A DNA stretch of 64,000 nucleotides from Clostridium putrefaciens (GTDB lineage: Bacteria > Bacillota > Clostridia > Clostridiales > Clostridiaceae), in contig NZ_UFWZ01000001.1 of assembly GCF_900461105.1 (NCBI RefSeq), positions 992,001 to 1,056,000 on the forward strand, in the 5' to 3' direction. The translations under genes were made by a program, and so were the position numbers. This document shows, piece after piece, positions 28,633 to 36,812 of this stretch. The notes below the pieces were generated by a model. That model ran no database searches and was not told the origin of the DNA. It saw nothing but the letters and a program-made list of their open reading frames with translations. Within the stretch, counting starts at the first letter, position 1. Every line of letters begins with the position of its first letter.

Positions 28633-28689
28633 ATGTGCTTATAGGTTATTTTAAAATAGATAAGTATAATTAAAACTTATTTTAAGATA

Positions 28690-30279
28690 CTAACTATTTT
28701 TATATTCTAAGAATTCATCATAACTCATCTTTTTATCTATGATGCCGTTATCTGTAATTTCAATAATTCTATTAGCTATAGTTTGTGTAAACTGATGATC
28801 ATGTGAAGCGAAAAGTATATTTCCCTTAAAATCAATTAAACCATTATTTAAAGCAGTAATTGATTCTAAGTCAAGATGGTTTGTAGGTTCATCTAAAATA
28901 AGAAGATTACCACTACTAAGCATCATTTTTGAAAGCATACATCTTACCTTTTCTCCACCGGATAATACATTTACTTGTTTTAATGGTTCTTCACCAGAGA
29001 AAAGCATTCTACCTAAAAATCCTCTTAAGTAGCTTTCAGCCTTATCATCAGAAAATTGTCTTAACCAATCTACAAGATTAAGTTCTACATCATTAAAGTA
29101 TTCTGAATTATCACCTGGGAAGTATGCTTTAGTTATAGTCACACCCCACTTAAATTCACCACTATCAGGCTCCATTTCTCCATTTAAAATTTTAAATAGA
29201 GTAGTTTTAGCTATATCATTTGGTCCTGTAAAAGCTATCTTATCATCTTTTGAAACTATAAAATTAACCTTATCTAAAACTTTTACTCCGTTTATAGTTT
29301 TGCTTAAGTCTTTAACCATAAGTATATCATTACCAGGTTCTCTCTCTGCTTTAAAACCAACAAAAGGATATCTTCTTGAAGATGGTTCTATTTCATCAAA
29401 AGTAATCTTTTCTAATGACTTTTTACGGGAAGTTGCTTGCTTAGACTTTGAAGCATTAGCGCTAAAACGGGTAATAAATTCTTGAAGTTCTTTAACCTTT
29501 TGCTCTTTTTTCTTGTTTTGATCTTTGGACATTTGAAGTAATAATTGACTAGATTCATACCAAAAGTCGTAGTTTCCAGCAAAAAGTTTTATCTTTCCAA
29601 AGTCAACGTCAGCCATATGAGTACATACTTTATTTAAGAAGTATCTATCATGGGATACTACAATCACAGTACCATCAAAGTTTATCAAAAACTCCTCTAA
29701 CCAATTAATAGATGTTGCATCTAAGTTGTTAGTAGGCTCATCTAGGATTAGAACTCCAGGCTTTCCAAAAAGTGCTTGGGCAAGAAGAACCTTAACTTTT
29801 TCTCCACCTGAAAGTTCAGATACATTTTTATCATGTAAATCTGTTGAAACACCAAGTCCTTGCAATATAGAGGAGGCATCTGATTCAGATTCCCATCCGT
29901 TTAATTCAGCAAACTCACCTTCAAGCTCTGAAGCTTTTATACCATCAGCATCAGTAAAGTCAGTTTTTGCATAAATTTCGTCTTTTTCCTTCATTATAGA
30001 GTAAAGTCTAGCATTACCCATAATTACTGTTTCAAGTACATTATAATTATCATAATGATAATGATCTTGTTTCAAAACAGACATTCTAACACCAGGTGCA
30101 ATAGTTACATCTCCAGTGTTTGCTTCGATTTCTCCTGAGAGTACTTTCAAAAAGGTACTTTTACCAGCTCCGTTTGCACCTATAACACCATAACAGTTTC
30201 CAGGAACAAATTTAATGTTTACATCTTCAAATAGTTTCTTATCGCCATATCTTAAACTTAAATTAGTTACATTTATCAC
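28690..30279 (-). CDS. ABC-F family ATPase (YbiT/YkpA type)
   Basis: Two ABC domains are joined by a charged linker and there are no membrane segments. Domain 1 has GANGAGKST, LSGGEKVKV and LILDEPTNNLD; domain 2 has GPNDIAKTT, LSGGEKVRC and LILDEPTNHLD. The second Walker A lacks the usual Gly before Lys, which is common in this subgroup. The linker (~240-300) is Lys-rich and probably inserts in the ribosomal E site. ABC-F proteins tune translation or relieve stalled ribosomes. 529 residues, GTG start with AAAGGATGG upstream. Confidence 0.92.
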   Translation of the reverse strand: MINVTNLSLRYGDKKLFEDVNIKFVPGNCYGVIGANGAGKSTFLKVLSGEIEANTGDVTIAPGVRMSVLKQDHYHYDNYNVLETVIMGNARLYSIMKEKDEIYAKTDFTDADGIKASELEGEFAELNGWESESDASSILQGLGVSTDLHDKNVSELSGGEKVKVLLAQALFGKPGVLILDEPTNNLDATSINWLEEFLINFDGTVIVVSHDRYFLNKVCTHMADVDFGKIKLFAGNYDFWYESSQLLLQMSKDQNKKKEQKVKELQEFITRFSANASKSKQATSRKKSLEKITFDEIEPSSRRYPFVGFKAEREPGNDILMVKDLSKTINGVKVLDKVNFIVSKDDKIAFTGPNDIAKTTLFKILNGEMEPDSGEFKWGVTITKAYFPGDNSEYFNDVELNLVDWLRQFSDDKAESYLRGFLGRMLFSGEEPLKQVNVLSGGEKVRCMLSKMMLSSGNLLILDEPTNHLDLESITALNNGLIDFKGNILFASHDHQFTQTIANRIIEITDNGIIDKKMSYDEFLEYKNS

Positions 30280-30512
30280 TCAATTTACCATCCTTTTAAT
30301 TAAATATTCGTATTTAGTCTCACTGCGAAATTATAACATAAATATATATTTCTTGCACCCTTATTATTGTAGTTATTTTAAAATTGAATTATTAAATAAA
30401 TTATAACATATATATATATATATAGGATATATGGTTAATGACTTTACTTTATTAATGTTAAAGACGATAACTTTTAATAAGCTCTGTAGATTTATGTTGA
30501 ATTTTGACGAAC

Positions 30513-30539
30513 AATATGATAGCATTACGCTATTATATT
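30513..30539. promoter_or_regulatory. Inverted repeat upstream of degV
   Basis: AATATGATAGC and GCTATTATATT form 11-base arms with one mismatch around ATTAC, 24 bases before the degV start and just after a TTGACG. It may be an operator or overlap the -10 region. The rest of 30280-30562 is AT-rich and holds a TA repeat near 30410. Confidence 0.4.
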
Positions 30540-30562
30540 GAGTAAAAGAGAGGAGATATTTA

Positions 30563-31447
30563 ATGAAAGATTTTGAAATATTTACCGACTCATGTTGTGA
30601 TTTGCCTATAGCATATATTGAAGAAAAGAAAATTAAGTTTGCAAGACTTACTTGTAGTTATAATGATAAACAGTATTTTGACGATTTAGGACAAGATTTA
30701 TCTCCAAAGAGGTTTTTTGAAGATTTAAGGAATGGTTCAGTTCCACTTACATCACAACCTAGTGCAGATGAGTTTTATAATAAATTTAAAAGTATTATAG
30801 ATGAAGATAAAGATATTTTATATATTTGCGTTTCTACAGGATTAAGTGGTACTGAAAATAGTGCAACTGTAGCTAAACATATGATTATTGATGAATATCC
30901 AAATTCAAATATATCAATTGTAAATGTTCTAACGGCTTCACTTGGACAGGGACTTATGGTTATGAAGGCTATTGAAATGAAGGAAAATGGAAGTTCATTT
31001 GAAGAAATAATAAATTATATAGAAACAAAGAAACAAAATATGAATTCCTACATGACGGTAGATGATCTACGTCATTTAAGAAGAGGTGGAAGATTATCTT
31101 CTGCAGCTGCAGTCCTTGGGATAATGCTTCATATTAAACCTATACTTACTATAAATGGTGAAGGCAGAGTTATGCCTATTATAAAAGTAAAGGGTAGAAA
31201 AACTTCTATTAAAAAGTTAGTTGAAATTATAGTAGAGAGAATAGAAGATCCAGAAAATCAAGTAATAGCTATATCCCACGGCGATTGCATTGATGAGGCT
31301 TTAGCCCTTAAAGAAGGCATACTTAAAGAGTTAAAAGTAAAAGATGTAATAATTAATTTTACAGGCCCGGCAGTTGGAACTCATGGGGGCCCTGGGAATC
31401 TTGCATTATTCTTCATGGGCAAGGAAAGACAAAATCATATTATATAA
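30563..31447 (+). CDS. DegV family fatty-acid-binding protein
   Basis: The 294-residue protein shows FTDSCCDLP at the start, VPLTSQPSADEF, VSTGLSGTENSA, TVDDLRHLRRGGRLS and a C-terminal GPAVGTHGGPGN, all typical of DegV (FakB-like) proteins. These bind a fatty acid and present it to the FakA kinase for phosphorylation and lipid incorporation. No fakA is nearby. GAGAGGAGA precedes the ATG. Confidence 0.93.
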   Translation: MKDFEIFTDSCCDLPIAYIEEKKIKFARLTCSYNDKQYFDDLGQDLSPKRFFEDLRNGSVPLTSQPSADEFYNKFKSIIDEDKDILYICVSTGLSGTENSATVAKHMIIDEYPNSNISIVNVLTASLGQGLMVMKAIEMKENGSSFEEIINYIETKKQNMNSYMTVDDLRHLRRGGRLSSAAAVLGIMLHIKPILTINGEGRVMPIIKVKGRKTSIKKLVEIIVERIEDPENQVIAISHGDCIDEALALKEGILKELKVKDVIINFTGPAVGTHGGPGNLALFFMGKERQNHII

Positions 31448-31463
31448 AAATTATAAATTACAC

Positions 31464-31574
31464 TTCTAAAAATTCTTTCACTGTGATAAAATTATTTTGG
31501 CTTAGCATAAGAAATTTGAAAGAATAATAGTCTAAGGTGTAGAATGACTATTAAACTTGAAAGGTTTTTTAGAA
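31464..31574 (+). promoter_or_regulatory. Possible attenuator with alternative hairpins upstream of ABC-F gene
   Basis: The segment 31464-31480 can pair with either of two downstream segments: its ATTCTTTCA (31472-31480) with TGAAAGAAT (31517-31525), or its TTCTAAAAA plus TTTCA with TGAAA plus TTTTTTAGAA (31558-31574). The two foldings exclude each other. In AT-rich DNA this could be chance. Confidence 0.3.
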
Positions 31575-31636
31575 TTTAATAAAATAAATTATTTTGCTAA
31601 GATTTTTGAATAAATTTGTTAGGTAGGAGAAATTAG

Positions 31637-33193
31637 ATGAGTATATTAACAGTTAAAGACGTTAGTCATGGTTTTGGAGATAGAGTTATATTTGAGGATA
31701 TTTCCTTTAGGTTATTAAAAGGCGAGCATATAGGACTTGTAGGTGCTAATGGAGAAGGTAAATCCACATTTATGAATATAATAACAGGAAAGCTACCACC
31801 AGATGAAGGTAGTGTAGAGTGGTCAAATAGAGTAAGAGTTGGATATATGGATCAGCATGCATATTTAGAAAAAGATAGGACGATAAAAGACGTTTTAAGA
31901 GATGCTTTTAAGTATTTATTTGACTTAGAAGAGGAAATGCTTAAAGTAACAGATAAAATGGCAGAAGCATCACCAGAGGAACTTGAAAAGCTACTAGAAG
32001 ATATGGGGAATATCCAAGATGTATTAGATAATAGTGGATTTTATCTTATAGATTCAAAGGTAGAAGAAATAGCAGCTGGACTTGGACTTAAGGATGTAGG
32101 ACTTGATAAAGATGTAACGGAGCTTAGTGGTGGTCAAAGAACCAAAGTATTACTTGCAAAGTTACTTTTAGAAAAGCCTGATATATTGCTATTAGATGAG
32201 CCTACCAACTATTTAGATGAGCAACATATAGAATGGTTGAAAAGGTATCTATTAAATTATGAAAATGCATTTGTGCTTATATCCCATGATATTCCTTTCT
32301 TGAATAGTGTGATAAATGTTATTTATCACATGGAACATAGAAAGTTAACTAGATATGTAGGGGATTATAATGAATTTCAAAGAATATATGAAGTAAACAA
32401 ACACCAATTAAAAGCAGCCTTTGAAAAGCAAAAGAAAGAAATAGAAAAATTAGAAGACTTTGTTTCTCGTAATAAAGCAAGAGCATCCACGGCGGGTCTT
32501 GCTCGTTCTAAGCAAAAAAAGTTAGAAAAGATAGATAAAATTGAACTCCCACCAGAAAAGGTAGATCCACAATTCAATTTTAAGCAAGCTAGGGCTTCAG
32601 GAAAGCTTATTTTTGAAACAAAGGATTTAGTTTTAGGGTATGATACTCCACTTTCTAAATCGGTTAATATAAAGATGGAAAGAGGCCAAAAAATAGCACT
32701 TATAGGAGCTAACGGACTTGGAAAAACAACTTTATTAAAAACCCTTATGGGACTTCAAAAATCTTATGCTGGAGAAGTAGAAGTTGGAGACTATCAGTAT
32801 ATAGGATACTTTGAGCAAGAGATGAAAGGAAAACTAGACAATACCTGTATAGAAGAAATCTGGCAGGAGTTTCCTGGATATACTCAATATCAAGTTAGAG
32901 CATCCTTAGCTAAATGTGGACTTACAACAAAACATATAGAAAGTAAGGTTATGGTATTAAGTGGGGGAGAGCAAGCTAAGGTAAGACTCTGTAAGATATT
33001 AAACAGAGAAAGCAATATACTTATATTAGACGAACCAACAAACCACTTAGACCCAGTAGCAAAGGAAGAACTTAAAAGAGCGCTTAAAGAGTATAAAGGC
33101 AGCATACTACTTGTATGCCATGAACCAGAATTTTATGCAGACGTAGTTAATGAAGTATGGAACTGTGAAGAGTGGACAACTAAAATAGTATAA
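31637..33193 (+). CDS. ABC-F family ATPase
   Basis: Two soluble ABC domains: GANGEGKST, LSGGQRTKV and LLLDEPTNYLD in the first, GANGLGKTT, LSGGEQAKV and LILDEPTNHLD in the second. The linker (~245-300) is rich in Lys/Arg and contains VSRNKARASTAGLARSKQKK. A short acidic insertion follows the first Q-loop region (EEMLKVTDKMAEASPEE). Length 518. It is not close enough to Vga, Lsa or Msr by eye to call resistance. GTAGGAGAA precedes the ATG; a leader with alternative hairpins lies upstream. Confidence 0.9.
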   Translation: MSILTVKDVSHGFGDRVIFEDISFRLLKGEHIGLVGANGEGKSTFMNIITGKLPPDEGSVEWSNRVRVGYMDQHAYLEKDRTIKDVLRDAFKYLFDLEEEMLKVTDKMAEASPEELEKLLEDMGNIQDVLDNSGFYLIDSKVEEIAAGLGLKDVGLDKDVTELSGGQRTKVLLAKLLLEKPDILLLDEPTNYLDEQHIEWLKRYLLNYENAFVLISHDIPFLNSVINVIYHMEHRKLTRYVGDYNEFQRIYEVNKHQLKAAFEKQKKEIEKLEDFVSRNKARASTAGLARSKQKKLEKIDKIELPPEKVDPQFNFKQARASGKLIFETKDLVLGYDTPLSKSVNIKMERGQKIALIGANGLGKTTLLKTLMGLQKSYAGEVEVGDYQYIGYFEQEMKGKLDNTCIEEIWQEFPGYTQYQVRASLAKCGLTTKHIESKVMVLSGGEQAKVRLCKILNRESNILILDEPTNHLDPVAKEELKRALKEYKGSILLVCHEPEFYADVVNEVWNCEEWTTKIV

Positions 33194-33246
33194 GACAAGT
33201 TCTGAAATGCTTTATGTTAGGTATATTATAATTAAATAAAGTTATT

Positions 33247-33286
33247 AAAAGCACTTATTTCTTAAATGAAGTAGTGCTTTTTTTTA
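33247..33286 (+). terminator. Terminator after ABC-F gene
   Basis: AAAGCACT pairs with AGTGCTTT, followed by eight T. It marks the left edge of the accessory island. Confidence 0.88.
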
Positions 33287-33427
33287 GTATTGAAACGTTA
33301 ATATATTGTAACAAAGGAAGTGGTAAGGTTTGTAAGAGTTGGTAATTTTGAAAAATAATAATACACAAGTAAGTGGAATAATGTGTTACTATATTATAGA
33401 TAATAATGTATTATGGAGGGGATAGAA

Positions 33428-36202
33428 TTGGAAAGAGGTTCAGAATGGTCAAAATGGGATCTACATGTTCATACAGCATCTTCATATGATCATAAATATA
33501 AATCAGAAGACAGTAATCAAATTCTAGTCAATGCATGGAAGAAAGAAAAAATATCGTTAGTTGCAATTACTGATCACTTTTTAATTGATGCTGATAGGAT
33601 ATTAAAATTAAAAGAAATGGCTGATGATATTACTATTTTACCTGGAGTTGAATTAAGATGTGATAAGGGGACAGCAAATTTACATATAATACTAATTTTT
33701 TCCGATGATGATATACCGGGTTTAGCAAATAAGTTTATGGTAGTAATGAAAGATATGAAAGCGAAAGCTAAAGAGAGCGACGATACAATATATTGGGACT
33801 TTAATGATGTAATAGAGTTTGCTAAAGAAAATAAAGGTGTAGTTACAATCCATGCAGGAAAAAAAGATAAAGGTTTAGATGATGGAATATCTAATAAGCT
33901 CGAGACCAGCATAGCTATAAAACAGGAGATATCAGATAGTATAGATATTTTTGAAATGTCACGTAAGAAAGATTTAGATGACTATAACAGACATGTATTT
34001 ACTAGAATAAAAAATAAGCCAATGATAATTTGTTCAGATAACCATGATCCAAGGGAATATAATATTAAAGAAAGTTTATGGGTTAAAGCTGAATTGAGTT
34101 ATAATGGATTAGTTCAAGCGATTAAAGAACCGACATTAAGATTCTATATAGGGGATATACCGCATAAGTTAAAAGTTGTTGATGATAATAAAGAAAAGTT
34201 TATTGATAGTATTGAAATTAAAGGTATAGATGAAAATAAAAAATGGTTTAACCAAAATATAAAATTAAATAATGATTTAATAACTATTATAGGAAATAAG
34301 GGAAATGGTAAGAGTGCATTAGCAGATGTAATTGGACATGCAGGAAATACACAAAATTATAAGTATTTTTCATTTTTAGGGGAAGAAAGATTTAATCCAA
34401 AAGAGAATAGGCTAGGAATACAATATCTATCTGTTTTAAGGTGGAAAAATGGTTCTGAGGAAATTAAAAAGTTATATCCAATCGATAACTCAGATTATTT
34501 AGAAAAGGTTAAATGCTTGCCACAACAATATATAGAGAAAGTATGTAATGATTTAGAAAATGGATTTAATGATGAAATCGAAAGAATAATTTTTGATTAT
34601 CTGCCCATTCAAGAAAGATTTGAAACTAACTCTTTAAAACAGCTTTTAGAATATTTAACGAAAACTTTAAACGAAGAGAAGTTAGGGTATTATACAAAGT
34701 TAGAAAGTTTAAATAGTAGTATTTGTGATATAGAAAAAGGTATAGAAAAATCAAATATACAAAAGTTAGAACTTAATATTAAGGATATTTCAGAGCAATT
34801 AAAAATAGAAATGGAAAACAGACCCAAAATATTGCCAAAACCTGAAAAAGGTAAGGTGCAAGAGACTGAACTAAATGAATTGAATGTGAAAATTGAGGGG
34901 TTAGAGAATCTAATAGAAATAAAAAAAACTGAATTGTTAAAACTAATAAGAAAGTCTCATACTATTAAGATAACTTTAGATAAGATTAAAAAAACTAAGA
35001 TTGATTTTGAAAAGTGGTTAGAAAAGATTAATTTGGAATTGAAAGAAGAAGAAATAACTACTTTCATATCAGGTGAGGTTATAGCAAATTGTGAAGAAAT
35101 AATTCAATTAAGCGAATCAATTAAACATAAAATAATTGATATAAAAAAGGAAATAAGTAAAGAAGAAGAAGATGGAGAAGATGGTGTTCTTATAAAAAGA
35201 CTAAAAGAAGAGAAAGAAAAAATAAACAATATAATAATAACTTTATCTAAAGTAGATTTGGAATATCAAAAATCAGTACAAAAAGATATTAAGTGGAAAC
35301 AAAAAGTAGATGATAAATCTAAAGAGTTAGAAAAAGTAAAAGAAAGAATGAGAATATTGATGGAAGACGTTCCCAAGAAACTAGATAAGTTATTTGAACA
35401 AAGAAAAGATATTGTAAAAGGTATATATATTTGCCAAGAAAAAATAGCAGATATTTATGAACAAAAATATTCGAATGTAAACGGTACCATAAATGATTTA
35501 GAAATAGATGATTTAGAAAAGCCTAAGATAGAAATAGAATTTAAAATTAACGTTGAGTTAATGGAACAGATGTTATTTAGATATATAAATCATAATGTAA
35601 AAAGTATATTTATGGGAAAAGAACAAGCTAAAAATAAATTACTTGAGATGATTCAAGGTCTTGATAGAACTAACTTTGAAAATATACATGATGTGCTTAA
35701 TAAACTAGAAAAGAAATTGAGAGAAGGTACAGATAAAGTATTTAAAGATAAAAAAGAATTTTTAAATGAACTTTATAGCTTAAAGTATATGATGACAACA
35801 TATAACCTAAAGCTAGGTGATAAGATGTTATCAAAACTTTCACCAGGTGAACGTGGATTAGTACTATTAATTTTCTATTTAGTACTTGATAAAGATCAAC
35901 TTCCATTAATAATAGATCAGCCTGAAGATAATTTAGATAATCAATCAATATTTAATAAATTGGTGCCATACATTATTAAGGCAAAAGAGAGAAGACAAAT
36001 TGTTATTGTAACACATAATCCTAATATAGCTATTGCATGTGATTCGGAACAAATAATATATAGTAAAATGGATAAGTCAGAAATGAAAATAACATATCAT
36101 TCTGGAGCAATAGAAGAAAAATATATAAATGAATCTATAATAAATGTGCTTGAAGGGACTATGCCAGCATTCGACAAAAGAAGAGAAAGATATAAATTAT
36201 AA
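33428..36202 (+). CDS. TrlF-type PHP phosphoesterase plus SMC-like ATPase, putative defence protein
   Basis: The N-terminal PHP domain (~residues 1-245) opens WSKWDLHVHTASSYD and has AITDHF, GVELRC, TIHAGKK and CSDNHDPR, the metal-ligand series of PHP nucleases or phosphoesterases. The ATPase has Walker A GNKGNGKSA at ~290, a long coiled coil (~400-770) and a C-terminal half with LSPGERGLV, LIIDQPEDNLDN and VTHNPNIA. This is the plan of Rad50/RecN-like enzymes fused to a nuclease and matches proteins named TrlF-family AAA-like ATPases. Start TTG 33428 is chosen because GGAGGGG (33415-33421) lies six bases upstream; an in-frame ATG at 33413 overlaps that site. A role in sensing and cutting foreign nucleic acid is inferred. 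Confidence 0.85.
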   Translation: MERGSEWSKWDLHVHTASSYDHKYKSEDSNQILVNAWKKEKISLVAITDHFLIDADRILKLKEMADDITILPGVELRCDKGTANLHIILIFSDDDIPGLANKFMVVMKDMKAKAKESDDTIYWDFNDVIEFAKENKGVVTIHAGKKDKGLDDGISNKLETSIAIKQEISDSIDIFEMSRKKDLDDYNRHVFTRIKNKPMIICSDNHDPREYNIKESLWVKAELSYNGLVQAIKEPTLRFYIGDIPHKLKVVDDNKEKFIDSIEIKGIDENKKWFNQNIKLNNDLITIIGNKGNGKSALADVIGHAGNTQNYKYFSFLGEERFNPKENRLGIQYLSVLRWKNGSEEIKKLYPIDNSDYLEKVKCLPQQYIEKVCNDLENGFNDEIERIIFDYLPIQERFETNSLKQLLEYLTKTLNEEKLGYYTKLESLNSSICDIEKGIEKSNIQKLELNIKDISEQLKIEMENRPKILPKPEKGKVQETELNELNVKIEGLENLIEIKKTELLKLIRKSHTIKITLDKIKKTKIDFEKWLEKINLELKEEEITTFISGEVIANCEEIIQLSESIKHKIIDIKKEISKEEEDGEDGVLIKRLKEEKEKINNIIITLSKVDLEYQKSVQKDIKWKQKVDDKSKELEKVKERMRILMEDVPKKLDKLFEQRKDIVKGIYICQEKIADIYEQKYSNVNGTINDLEIDDLEKPKIEIEFKINVELMEQMLFRYINHNVKSIFMGKEQAKNKLLEMIQGLDRTNFENIHDVLNKLEKKLREGTDKVFKDKKEFLNELYSLKYMMTTYNLKLGDKMLSKLSPGERGLVLLIFYLVLDKDQLPLIIDQPEDNLDNQSIFNKLVPYIIKAKERRQIVIVTHNPNIAIACDSEQIIYSKMDKSEMKITYHSGAIEEKYINESIINVLEGTMPAFDKRRERYKL

Positions 36203-36616
36203 AAGGAAGTAACTTTAGTATGCAGTGAAATATGGGATTAGAATTTAATGCTGTTTAAGAAGAGGTTTTAAAGATCAGTAATAATATTACACTTGAGTAT
36301 AAAGATATATCTTTAAAATTAAAGGACAGATACCTATGTAGGTATTAAAAAATGACTACATTTTGAGATATTATCATCATAAAATCTCAAATAAAGATAA
36401 CTAAAGAAAAGATAGATGTGCTAGATATACTTACTTGCAAAATTAAACTAACTTAACTAGAAGGACAATGGCTAATATTTTAATTGAAAGTTGTTGTTTA
36501 GGAAGTTTTAAAATGAATCATAGTAAGTTTATGAAAGAAACTTCTGTCATAATTAGAATAAGCTTAAGTATTTTTATTGTAGCGGGTATTAAGTATGAAA
36601 AGATAGGCGTGAATAA

Positions 36617-36785
36617 TATACAGTACAAGAAGTGTTTAAAAATGATGAACTTTATGGATATTTAACAGAAGATATCATACCAATTGAAAGATGGGGAAAA
36701 GCGCTTTAAAGCATTAGATACAGATATTACAGCAGTACAAGCAAGTTCTTTTGAAGGATTTGTTGAGGATAATGTTTATATTTAA
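36617..36785 (+). pseudogene. Frameshifted remnant of an unknown gene between trlF-like and Z1 genes
   Basis: One frame (36617-36709) reads VQEVFKNDELYGYLTEDI and then IIPIERWG before a stop. An overlapping frame continues FKALDTDITAVQASSFEGF and VEDNVYI to 36785. A single frameshift near 36695 would join them. Upstream (36280-36465) are further short protein-like stretches (ITLEYKDISLKLKDRYLCR, then KSQIKITKEKIDVLDIL) broken by stops. The 610-base gap therefore looks like decayed coding sequence. A 65-codon ATG frame at 36468-36665 also exists, without a ribosome site or recognisable match. I do not recognise the family. Confidence 0.4.
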
Positions 36786-36812
36786 GAATCAGGTGTTGGG
36801 GAGAGGTAGGTA

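Noticed and set aside
30402-30425. TA dinucleotide repeat
   Set aside because: Short, common in AT-rich intergenic DNA, no function supported.
31637-33193. Antibiotic-resistance ABC-F (Vga, Lsa, Msr or OptrA)
   Set aside because: The interdomain linker does not show the known resistance-type extensions by eye; a general ABC-F call is safer.
36468-36665. 65-codon ATG frame in the defence island
   Set aside because: No ribosome site, no recognisable motif, and other frames in the same stretch look like gene debris.
36695-36710. cre-like string AAAAGCGCTTTAA
   Set aside because: It lies inside the decayed coding remnant and lacks the outer TG and CA positions.
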